From Rattus norvegicus (Eukaryota; Chordata; Mammalia; Rodentia; Muridae): DNA of 64,000 bases. The notes under the pieces are model-generated. The model did no database searches and had not been told where the DNA came from. It worked only from the letters and a program-made list of their open reading frames with translations. Made by a program: the position numbers and the translations under genes. The DNA is taken from positions 13,997,816 through 14,061,815 of the forward strand of contig NC_086029.1 in assembly GCF_036323735.1 (NCBI RefSeq), given 5' to 3'. Numbering within the stretch: the first letter of the stretch is position 1; each line of letters opens with the position of its first letter. Positions 11,098 to 20,242 of this stretch are shown piece by piece.

Positions 11098-12261
11098 TTA
11101 GTTTCTTGCTTCTTCTAGGGTATAGCTTGCCTCCTTATGTTGGGCTTTACCATTTATTATCCTTTGTAGTGCTGGATTTGTAGAAAGATATTGTGTAAAT
11201 TTGGTTTTGTCATGGAATATCTTGGTTTCTCCATCTATGTTACTTGAGAGTTTTGCAGGGTACAGTAACCTGGGCTGGCATTTGTGTTCTCTTAGGGTCT
11301 GTATGACATCTGTCCAGGATCTTCTGCCTTTCATAGTTTCTGGCAAAAAGTCTGGTGCAATTCTGATAGGTCTGCCTTTATATGTTACTTGACCTTTTTC
11401 CCTTACTGCTTTTAATATTCTTTCTTCATTTTGTGCATTTAGTCTTTTGACTCTTACGTGACAGGAGGTGTTTCTTTTCTGATCCAATCTATTTAGAGTT
11501 CTGTAGGCTTCTTGTATTCCTATGGGTAATTCTTTTTTTAGGTTAGGGAAGTTTTCTTCTATGATTTTTTTGAAGATGTTTACTGGTCCTTTTAGCTGGA
11601 AGTCTTCACTCTCTTCTATACCTATTATCCTTATGTTTGATCTTCTCATTGAGTCCTGGATTTCCTGTATGTTTTGGACCAGTAGCTTTTTCTGCTTTAC
11701 AATATCTTTGACAGTTGAGTCAATGATTTCTATGGAATCTTCTGCTTCTGAGATTCTCTCTTCCATCTCTTGTATTCTGTTGGTCAAGCTCGTATCTACA
11801 GTTCCCTGTCTCTTCTTTTGATTTTCTATATCCAGGGTTGTTTCCATGTGTTCTTTCTTGATTGCTTCTATTTCCATTTTTAATTCCTTCAACTGTTTGT
11901 TTGTGTTTTCCTGGAATTCTTTCAGGGATTTTTGTGACTCCTCTCTATGGGCTTCTACTTGTTTATTTATGATTTCCTGGAATTCTTTCAGGGATTTTTG
12001 CGATTCCTCTCTGTTGGCTTCTACTTGTTCTCTAAGGGAGTTCTTCACGTGTTTCATGAAGTCCTCCAGCATCATGATCAAATCTGATTTTGAAACTAGA
12101 TCTTGCTTTTCTTGTGTGTTTGGATATTCTGTGTTTGTTTTGGTGGGAGAATTGGGCTCCGATGATGCCATGTAGTCTTGGTTTCTGTTGCTTGGGTTCC
12201 TGCGCCTGCCTCTCGCCAGCAATTTATCTCTAGTGTTACTTTGTTCTGCTATTTCTGACAT
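11098..12261 (-). CDS. ORF1: L1 B ORF1p, 387 codons, open
   Basis: ORF1p is the trimeric nucleic-acid chaperone that coats L1 RNA in cytoplasmic RNP particles. In order the frame shows a basic N terminus (ARGRRRNPSNRNQDY), a long coiled coil (about residues 55-190) containing two adjacent ~22-residue units around REESQKSLKEFQE, an RRM-like domain (begins near RRSNIRIIGIEE), and the C-terminal domain (GRPIRIAPDFLPET ... PALQRIINGK). The homologous initiation codon of the younger copies is CTG here (residue 15), and the open frame instead starts at an ATG 14 codons upstream, giving an N-terminal extension absent from L1 E and G. Length is slightly above the ~357 of L1 E because of the extra coiled-coil unit. 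Whether it is ever translated is doubtful, as ORF2 is destroyed. Confidence 0.8.
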   Translation of the reverse strand: MSEIAEQSNTRDKLLARGRRRNPSNRNQDYMASSEPNSPTKTNTEYPNTQEKQDLVSKSDLIMMLEDFMKHVKNSLREQVEANREESQKSLKEFQEIINKQVEAHREESQKSLKEFQENTNKQLKELKMEIEAIKKEHMETTLDIENQKKRQGTVDTSLTNRIQEMEERISEAEDSIEIIDSTVKDIVKQKKLLVQNIQEIQDSMRRSNIRIIGIEESEDFQLKGPVNIFKKIIEENFPNLKKELPIGIQEAYRTLNRLDQKRNTSCHVRVKRLNAQNEERILKAVREKGQVTYKGRPIRIAPDFLPETMKGRRSWTDVIQTLREHKCQPRLLYPAKLSSNIDGETKIFHDKTKFTQYLSTNPALQRIINGKAQHKEASYTLEEARN

Positions 12262-13343
12262 TGGCTAGACTGTCCTATAAGCCTGTGTGTCAGGAGTGCT
12301 GTAGACCTGTTTTCCTGTTTCTTTCAGCCAGTTATAGGGACAGAGTGTTCTGCTTTTGGGCGTGTAGTTTTTCCTATCTACAGGTCTTCAGCTGTTCCTG
12401 TTGGCCTGTGTCTGGAGTTCACCAGGCAGGTCACTTGCAATAGTAAAGTTGGTCTTACCTTGGTCCCGAGGCTCAAGTTTGGTCGTGGGGTGTTTCTTAT
12501 GATGTCAACCAGGAAGATCTGCGCCACCCTTTCCGGGAGCTTCCATGTACCAGGGTTCCAGATGGCGTTTGGTGTTTTCCTCTGGCATCAGAGATGTGTG
12601 CAGAGTGCAGCCTCTTCTGGTTTCCCAGGCGTGTCTGCCTCTCTGAAGTTTTAGCTCTCCCTCCGACGGGATTTGGGTGCAGAGAACTTTTTATCTGGTA
12701 GGTCCCTTCAGGTTCTGGTGGTGTCTCAGAAGCAGTGGTCCTGGTGCTCCTGGGCCCTCCTCCACGGGAACCCAGAGGCTGTATACAGTTTCCTCTTGGG
12801 CCAAGGATGTGGGCAGGGGTGGGCAGTGTTGGTGGTCTCTTCCGCTCTGCAGCCTCAGAAGTGCCCACCTGACCAGGCGGTGAGGTCTCTCTCCCACGGG
12901 GTTTGGGAGCAGAGAGCTGCTGTGGGCCGGGATCCACGGGTTTGCGTCTCCCAGTAAACACCGGAAGTGCCCGGTCCTACAGGAATTTTGCCTCTGTGTG
13001 TCCTGAGTTCACCAGGCAGGTTTCTTGCAGCAGAAAAGTTGGTCTTACCTCTGGTCCCGAGGCTCGAGTTTGCTCGTGGGATGTTGCTTATGAGGTCTCT
13101 TTGGCGGCAGCAACCAGGAAGATCTGCGCCGCCCTTTCCGTGAGCCTCTGTGCACCAGGGTTCCAGATGGCGTTTGGTGTTTTCCTCTGGCGTCAGAGAT
13201 GTGTGCAGAGTGCAGTCTCTTCTGGTTTCCCAGGTATGTCTGCCTCTCTGAAGGTTTAGCTTTCCCTCCCACGGGATTTGGGTGCAGAGAACTGTTTATC
13301 AGGTCTGTCCCTTCAGGTTCCGGCAGTGTCTGAGGCGCAGAGG
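12262..13343 (-). promoter_or_regulatory. 5' UTR / promoter units of L1 B
   Basis: The G+C-rich sequence is homologous to the 606-bp units of L1 E: a unit boundary lies near 12926, with a shortened unit and a non-repeated leader downstream (12925 to 12262) and ~420 bp of an upstream unit (to 13343). Both units keep the AG|GTAAGA-type splice-donor-like sequence (complement around 12455-12462 and 13047-13054). Confidence 0.85.
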
Positions 13344-13355
13344 CAGAAAGTAATT
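13344..13355 (+). repeat. Right target-site duplication of L1 B
   Basis: CAGAAAGTAATT, identical to 6487-6498. It is followed by sequence ending in GACATCT (13364-13370), also present next to the poly(T) on the other side. Confidence 0.75.
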
Positions 13356-13370
13356 CTTAAAGAGACATCT

Positions 13371-14014
13371 AATCTACAGGTGCAGTCATCTTGTACCTTC
13401 ATCTTCAGAAACTGGAGAAGTAAATTTCAATTGTTTATGAAAGTCATCCACCATTTTGTTTTACACACAAACTGATAGGCATAAAGCAGAATTTTGACAT
13501 AACTTGCTTTACTTCATAAACATACTGTTAATTTACACACACACACACACACACACAAACACACAAACACACATATTCTTACAGATGAAAATTTAGCGAA
13601 CACATTTGGTAATGGATGTTTTGTGTGTGTGGTAGTGATAGAAGCAAAGAGAGTTGAATAATACAATATATATTGATATTAGTCACAAAACATTGACTTT
13701 GTAAAGATAAAAAAAGTCATTGACTTTGGATTTTGCTAAAAGCTAAAGGGACTAAAATGGCCTCAACAATTTTTTTTTGTTAGATTAAACAGACAAAAAC
13801 AGGATCTTTATAAAAATAAGATCAAATGGAAAACCTGTGTTCAAATACTATAGAGGAAGGGATAGAAAAACTCACTGCTATATAATAACTGGCACATACA
13901 AGATTGCTCCATCAATAATCCGATAGTACTAATTAAGTGCTTGTAAATGTGAAGCTTCATCAGGTAGCAAGATATCAAAAAGATAGACTACAATTGGAAT
14001 TGAATTTATTACGT
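13371..14014. other. Unassigned AT-rich sequence with an interrupted (CA)n tract
   Basis: It contains an AC array at 13535-13574 with 'aaacac' interruptions. Nothing else was recognised. Confidence 0.6.
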
Positions 14015-14110
14015 TCTTAGTTATTCCTGTGATGAAATACTATGCCGAAGTCTTCTTGTCCAATGGAGTTTCAGGTTCATTATGGTTGGAAAGGAGTAGG
14101 AGTCACTATA
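14015..14110 (-). mobile_element. Possible MaLR LTR fragment
   Basis: The order 'ttcttagttattcctgtgatg...tactatgccgaagtcttct' resembles the 3' end of MT-type MaLR LTRs on the minus strand, but is short and diverged. Confidence 0.35.
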
Positions 14111-14819
14111 ATGATTTCTACCTTGTGAAATAGTAAATCAGACCTCAATAGCAAAAGAAAAAAATTAATCCCATTGTCTAAGACCTGAGGTATGCAAAAG
14201 TAGTGATATTTTTAATTGCATCTGTTTTTAGTTTGTGTATTTGGCAAGGAAAGAAGAGATGGGGTGTGGAAAATGGTATTAGCATAGACTTAACAAGATA
14301 GTGAATCACATTACTACCATTTTAAAACCAGATATAGTTTGTAATGGAAGAAAATTAAAAGAAAAACTTTGGTATCATATGCAGCTATTGATTTGGAAAA
14401 ATTATTCACTTTGTCCATCTTTGCTGGTAAGGATCAGGAGAAGCCTTTTGTTTTCATTTGGCAACACCAATAGTATGCCATAATTAAACCATCTTAGAGA
14501 CACAAGGCACCTTACACTAGGTCATAATTTAGTTCTCAGGAACTTTGGTTTGCTTCCCCTGAAAGACATTACACTGGTCAATTAATTCTTAGACCTATTG
14601 AATGTGAAGCAGCAATTACTCTAGACTTCTTAGTAATAGGTTTGCATTGGAGAAGGAAGAACATAAACCTAACCAAAAATTCACAGCCTTCTTTATCAAC
14701 AAAAGTTCTAGAACCTAGTTGCATAGAACTTATGTAGGTATCTTTTGTAAGTTGATGGACAAGTTGTTCCATTAGGTCATTTTTAACACCAGGAAAGAGG
14801 CACAGTATCATGAATACCA
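14111..14819. other. Unassigned AT-rich sequence
   Basis: No gene or repeat recognised. Confidence 0.5.
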
Positions 14820-14905
14820 CTTGGTATTTGATAGAGATCAAATCCAGGTCCCCTCCAAAGAGCTGCAAATGTTTTTAACCACTGAGCCATCAAGAACCCA
14901 TATTC
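14820..14905 (-). mobile_element. tRNA-derived SINE (B2/B3/B4-type) fragment
   Basis: The complement of a SINE head: 'accactgagccatcaagaaccc' (14879-14900) preceded by 'gagatcaaatccaggtcccct'. This is the A- and B-box-bearing tRNA-like half of a rodent B-type SINE on the minus strand; the remainder is missing. Confidence 0.55.
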
Positions 14906-16064
14906 TTCATTTGAGTATGGTACTTCATCCCACTTAATAAGACACCAAAAAGCCGCCACTCTTGAGTGGGTCACTAACTAGAAACTGTTCAAAAGCAGGT
15001 ACATGCTTCAATGATAGTTATTATGCCATTTTACTAATGCAATCTAGCCAGATGATGATGTTTGAAGTGCAAGTGTTAGAACCTTCAATTGGATCATTGT
15101 GCAGACCCTTCATAATTTGACACAAAGCCTTTCCATTGTCTGTGGATATTTGTTCTTATGAGAAGCTGTGCTACATTTGTTGCTATTCTTATTAGAGACT
15201 ACATAGTCAACCATGGACCATGGAGTTGTCATGTTTTATAAGCTACCTATCTAGTTAACCAAGCAGCACTCCATTATCCAAAGAAAATAATGTATATGCA
15301 ACTGAGTTTAATAGGGTACCCAAAGCACAAGTCACATGAAGCAATTAAATGGCTTTAATTACTGCCTTTTACCTGATGCTTTCTTTTCCAAGCCTTTGAT
15401 CTTCTGGCCTGTACCTATGACCTCAGGAGTAGTACTGCATAGTCAATTGACACATGAAATCAATACTGGAATCAAGAGGTGTATTTGAGAATACCATCGG
15501 CAGCACCTCATATACACTTGCAAAACACCATGCTTCCTGTTTCAATGACTTTCTTCCCTCTTGGTCTACACATTTAGTTCTAAGATAAATATTGCTTTCA
15601 CCAAGGGATGCTGCAATGACTATACTGGTGAGATATAAAAGGTGGTACTCTGCCAGATTGGGCATTTTTTGAATCAGAGTAAGCAGATAAATAAAACATT
15701 TATTGTAACAATTGGGTAAAAAGAAATCAGATTGTTTTTCTCTCTGTAGAAGTAAGAAAGAAGTAGTATGTTTGGAACAGAGGAGATACATCAGGTCATG
15801 TTCAGTACAACCATCCGAAATGATTAAAGTCAGCAGAAAACTGCAACTCAACTGAAATTGGAAAAGTCATGGTCCAAAGCCTTCTGGGAGGCAAGTTTGG
15901 GTCATTCTCTCAGGTATGAAATTCAAACCAGCTGAGGGCAAAGGAAATACAAAACAGATAGTAGAAAAATGAAGTTATAGAAATATTAGTTTTGAAGATT
16001 CATTAGTTACAAAAATAAGAATTATAATTTTTGTATTTTGGTTTTTTGTGTTCGTGTTTTGAGT
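14906..16064. other. Unassigned sequence
   Basis: A 142-codon minus-strand open frame (15423-15851) shows no recognisable domain and sits in AT-rich DNA, so it was not called. Nothing else was seen. Confidence 0.5.
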
Positions 16065-16132
16065 GTTTATGTTGCATGTTAACAAGTTGCAACATAAACG
16101 TTTTATGTTTTTTCTTTTTTGTTAACAAGTTG
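16065..16132. repeat. 12-bp inverted repeat overlapping a 12-bp direct repeat
   Basis: GTTTATGTTGCA (16065-16076) and TGCAACATAAAC (16088-16099) are perfect reverse complements with an 11-nt loop. GTTAACAAGTTG in the loop region (16078-16089) recurs exactly at 16121-16132. Confidence 0.85.
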
Positions 16133-16218
16133 TCCTATAAAAAAGTATTTAAGTTATAGTAAATCAGGAGGAAAGACTGACTTTGTGGAGAGATTATCTA
16201 TAGTTTAAAAAGATGCGT

Positions 16219-16406
16219 ATTATCCATGCTCATTTGACAAAGGGTGGACCATGTGGTTAACTGCATCTACTAACTTGGCTATTATCCGTGCTCATTTGAC
16301 AAAGGGTGGACAATGGTGGTTAACTGCATCTACTAACTTGGCTATTACCCGTGCTCATTTGACAAAGGGTGGACCATGGTGTTTAACTGCATCTAATAAC
16401 TTGGCT
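16219..16406 (+). repeat. 63-bp minisatellite, three units
   Basis: Units start at 16219, 16281 and 16344 (62, 63 and 63 bp), each beginning attatcc/attaccc followed by 'gtgctcatttgacaaaggg' and ending 'taacttggct'. Only a few substitutions separate the units, so the duplication is recent relative to the surrounding sequence. Confidence 0.93.
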
Positions 16407-17082
16407 ATAATTAATGACTAGTTTTTCAGACAAGCATGGTTTTCATTATTTTGGGGAAGATATTTTTTAAGGTGTAGTTTTAACTCAAATCTGTAGACTA
16501 AGTAATGTAGATTGCTTTCCATAATAACGAATGGATCTCAGTTATTTAATTGAAAGCCTTCGGAGAAACGATTAAGGTTGCCTGAAAGTGAGCCAACTTT
16601 GCCTCTGAACTGCTGTAGGCTTCTACATCACAATATTAGTTTTTGCTGGGGGTCTCCATGTTGCTGTTATACCTTGAAGATTTCACACTTGCCAGACCTT
16701 ATGGTCCCACAAATGTATTCCTTTAGCTAAATCTTCATTTACTTGAAGAATATTAATACAGCTAGCAATGTTGGCCAAAATAAAGAGTTCAAGGTTTTAT
16801 ATAAATATTTCATCAAGTTTGGGCTCTTTATTTTACTATTGTAGCTCTGTATTTTGCATTACACATTTTCAAATATAGTACACTTCAAATAAAGATAGTG
16901 CTATTTTAAAAATAAAGAACTGAGGGGAGGGTGGGGGTGTGGACATCCTTGTGGAGACAAGGGCAGGAAGTATAGGATGAGGAACACTCAGCAGGTGGAC
17001 CAGGACAGGGATAAAATCTGTAAGAAAAGATTGAATGAGATTTAGAAATAGACAAATAGGAAAAGAAACTGAGGACTTCAGT
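16407..17082. other. Unassigned AT-rich sequence
   Basis: No gene or repeat family recognised. Confidence 0.5.
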
Positions 17083-17096
17083 AACTTACCAAATTT
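17083..17096 (+). repeat. Left target-site duplication of L1 C
   Basis: AACTTACCAAATTT, repeated exactly at 18117-18130. Confidence 0.9.
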
Positions 17097-18116
17097 TTTT
17101 TTATTAACTTGAGTATTTCTTATTTACATTTCGAATGTTATTCCCTTTCCCGGTTTCCAGGCAAACATCCCCCTAATCCCCCCTCCCCTGATTTATGGGT
17201 GTTCCCCTTCCCACCCTCCCGCCATTTCCGCCCTCCCCCCAACAATCACGTTCACTGGGGATTCAGTCTTAGCAGGACCAAGGGCTTCCCCTTCCACTGG
17301 TGCTCTTACTAGGATATTCATTGCTACCTATGAGGTCAGAGTCCAGGGTCAGTCCATGTATAGTCTTTAGGTAGTGGCTTACTCCCTGGAAACTCTAGTT
17401 GCTTGGCATTGTTGTTCATAAGGGGTCATGAGCCCCTTTAAGCTCTTCCAGTTCTTTCTCTGATTCCTACAATGGGGTTCCTGTTCTCAGTTCAGTGGTT
17501 TACTGCTGGCATACACCTCTGTATTTGCTGTATTCTGGCTGTGTCTCTCAGGAGAGATATACATCCGGTTCCTGTCGGCCTGCACTTCTTTGCTTCATCC
17601 ATCTTGTCTAATTGGGTGGCTGTATATGTATGGGCCACATGTGGGGCAGGCTCTGAATGGGTGTTCCTTCTGTCTCTGTTTTAATCTTTTCCTCTCTATT
17701 CCCTGCCAAGGATATTCTTGTTCCCCCTTTTAAGGAAGGAGTGAAGCATACACATTTTGATCATCCGTCTTGAGTTTCATGCGTTCTAGGCATCTAGGGT
17801 AATTCAAGCATTTGGGCTAATAGCCGCTTCTCAATGAGTGCATACCATTTGTGTTTTCCTGTGATTGGGTTACCTCACTCAGGATGATATTTTCTAGTTC
17901 CAACCATTTGTCTATGAATTTCATAAAGTCATTGTTTTTGATAGCTGAGTAATATTCCATTGTGTAGATGTACCACATTTTCTGTATCTATTCCTCTGCT
18001 GAAGGGCATTTGGGTTCTTTCCAGCTTCTGGCTATTATAAATAAGGCTGCTATGAACATAGTGGAGCACGTGTCTTTTTTATATGTTGGGGCATCTTGTG
18101 GGTATATGCCCAAGAG
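17097..18116 (-). mobile_element. L1 C: strongly 5'-truncated L1
   Basis: The poly(T) at 17092-17101 is the complement of the poly(A) tail. The 3' UTR follows (to about 17816), then ~300 bp of the ORF2 C-terminal coding region up to the truncation at 18116. Exact 14-bp target-site duplications flank it. The 3' terminus carries the older 'ttatttac' variant (shared with L1 D and H) rather than 'ttatatac' of A, B, E and G. Confidence 0.94.
17817..18116 (-). pseudogene. ORF2: L1 C ORF2 C-terminal fragment
   Basis: Homologous to the last ~100 codons of ORF2 (segments corresponding to MFIAALFIIARSWKEP and NNDFMKFIDKW). It lacks all catalytic domains and any start codon. Confidence 0.85.
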
Positions 18117-18130
18117 AACTTACCAAATTT
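18117..18130 (+). repeat. Right target-site duplication of L1 C
   Basis: AACTTACCAAATTT, identical to 17083-17096. Confidence 0.9.
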
Positions 18131-19960
18131 CTAATGGCAATATAAATATTAAATACCAATTGAGAGTTGATATCCGAGAATACAAATATCACACACCATA
18201 GCTTTCTCCAGGGTCCTGCAGACTTAAACTCATTATTTCTGACAAGGGCAGGCTTGTTGCTTATGATCAGGTACCATAATCACACCTGAAGAATTACCCA
18301 AAATTTATTAAAATGTGTATAATACACATTTGTAAAAATACCTCCTAATAACATTTAATGCATGATGTTAATTAATCTTTATTAAAATTTAGGTATTTTG
18401 GTATTCGATTTGTGGATTTTTATGAAGAATAATCTTTATTTTACTAAAAAATAATTTTATGGTAAAACTTCTGGTTTACAGCACTTTCACTTTTTAAAGG
18501 GTCTTCTTAGTTATTGACTGGGATTGCTGAGCAATGAGGCTCACATTAAGAATCAGCCTGAGCTACAGTGTAAGACCCTATTTTTCCAAAAAAAAGTATT
18601 TTAAAACAATTAGAATGAATTGAGAACTCTTTGGAAACAAAACCTAGGAAGGTTCAAATGTAGGTTTATTGGCTGATTGATTTGACTATTGATTGATTAT
18701 ACTGTCTGGGCATCTTGGGTTTAGGATGAGTCAGGTGGGGATAATCACTGATGATTTTGTTCCAAGTATGGATTTATGGTGTGCAGTGGTCTGAGAATGC
18801 CTCTAGCTTTTTTTCTACACTCCAGTATTAATAGAATGCACTTAGGGAGGGCTTTTATCTGTAACTTCCTCAAAGACCCTTTGGAAAATGATTGATTGGC
18901 ATTTGGCAGACATCTTTATTGTGCCAAAGTTTTATGGTCTTTTAGCTTTGTCATTGGGGGAAAATTTAAACTATGCATTTGTGTACTGGTCCCAAAGGTA
19001 ATAATGAGAAGGTTAAATACAACCGGCTTTCTGAAATCAGTCACAGCCATAAATATGCTATTGAACATATGTTGGAAGACCCTCTAAGGTTTCAGAGGAT
19101 GAAGAGTGAACTCAATACTTTCATTAAGTGCAGAATTTCCATTCAAGACCAATGGCTTCAGAAAGATGCTAAGAGTGACAGGTTCAGATGCAGTAACCAT
19201 CAGTATAATGGAGATGTGGCTACTACAATCCAGTTAGAAAACTGCCAAGTATGTGGCATGGTACCTCTATCAAAAGAGCCTTTGCTCAAACAGTAGAATG
19301 CTATTGCAAACAATTTTAGCATCACTATAGGTCATCCTGATCTTACAACACGTTCTGGCTCTTAATGTGACCACCAGGAGTCCTTCCATATGTCTAAATT
19401 TCAGCAGTATTTGGACATGTTTTCTACAAACCATGGAACGTATCAACAGCATTGGATATGGCTCCCTTCTTTCCCATCACTAATTATCATCCTAAAGTTT
19501 ACTCCCAAGCCTCTGCATCTGATTGGCTTGCATCCTAACTTTCTAGCTGCTGATTTTCAGTAGCCAAAGCTGGTTATTTTTTCTCATTTACCTGACTGCC
19601 CTAGAACAATTCAGTCTTAATGCCTCAGAACCAGGTTTAAGGTGGTGCCAGATCAGTGTAAGAGAACCACAAAATATTCCTTAAGGATGCTTGATATTTT
19701 CCACCAGCACATCTAAGTACCTAAAATAGTGCTTATCCATTTGAACCAATTTTTGAATAAATGACTGAATATGAATGGACCAGATGCCTGTAGACAATGG
19801 TCAAAATGCCACTTCTGAGTAAAACAAATCAGACAGACATATGGGGGACAATTTCTTGCAAGAAAATATTAGCTTTTATAATCACTGCACTAAATATTTC
19901 AGAGACTTAAAAAATGTTTTGATTTTAACGTTTGTCCCTTCTCTGAAACTTAGGTAGAGA
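18131..19960. other. Unassigned sequence, with a possible SINE tail at 18555-18600
   Basis: 18555-18600 ('cagcctgagctacagtgtaagaccc' plus A-run) resembles a B1/B4 3' end on the plus strand. Two overlapping open frames at 18896-19296 have no recognised homology, and no splice or start context supports them. Confidence 0.4.
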
Positions 19961-19978
19961 GTGTGTGTGTTTGTGTGC

Positions 19979-20017
<39 letters not shown>

Positions 20018-20046
20018 TGTGTCTGTGTCTGTGTCTGTGTTCTGTG
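19961..20046. repeat. Compound (TG)n/(TCTGTG)n microsatellite
   Basis: A GT array with a short interruption at 19971-19981, followed by four TCTGTG-type hexamers. Confidence 0.95.
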
Positions 20047-20230
20047 TACATATGTACTTGAAAGCTAGAGATCAATGTAAGGTATTTCCTCTGATAACTA
20101 TCTCTATTATTTTTATGGAGGCATGATATCTTATGGAGCACAAAATGCAGCAATCAGTTAAACAATACTGTCTGGCCAGAAGGAACACATATGACCCAAT
20201 CTTCATCTTCCCAGTGTCAAGTATTGCTAT

Positions 20231-20242
20231 ACATTGGGTTTT
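20231..20242 (+). repeat. Left target-site duplication of L1 D
   Basis: ACATTGGGTTTT, repeated at 22196-22207. Confidence 0.85.

Larger units (their letters stand above)
6526..13343 (-). mobile_element. L1 B: near full-length rat-type L1
   Basis: Reading on the minus strand there is a 5' UTR containing one partial and one shortened ~600-bp promoter unit (13343 to 12262), ORF1 (12261-11098), ORF2 (11038-7243), a 3' UTR with polypurine tract, and a poly(A) tail seen as poly(T) at 6526-6536. It is flanked by target-site duplications. ORF1 is open, but ORF2 carries several frameshifts and stops, so the element cannot mobilise itself. Confidence 0.95.

Noticed and set aside
15423..15851. 142-codon minus-strand frame
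   Set aside because: No recognisable motif, AT-rich unique DNA, no supporting context.
18896..19296. Overlapping 64- and 107-codon frames as an exon or pseudogene
   Set aside because: No recognised homology, no frame continuity between them, no splice-site support.
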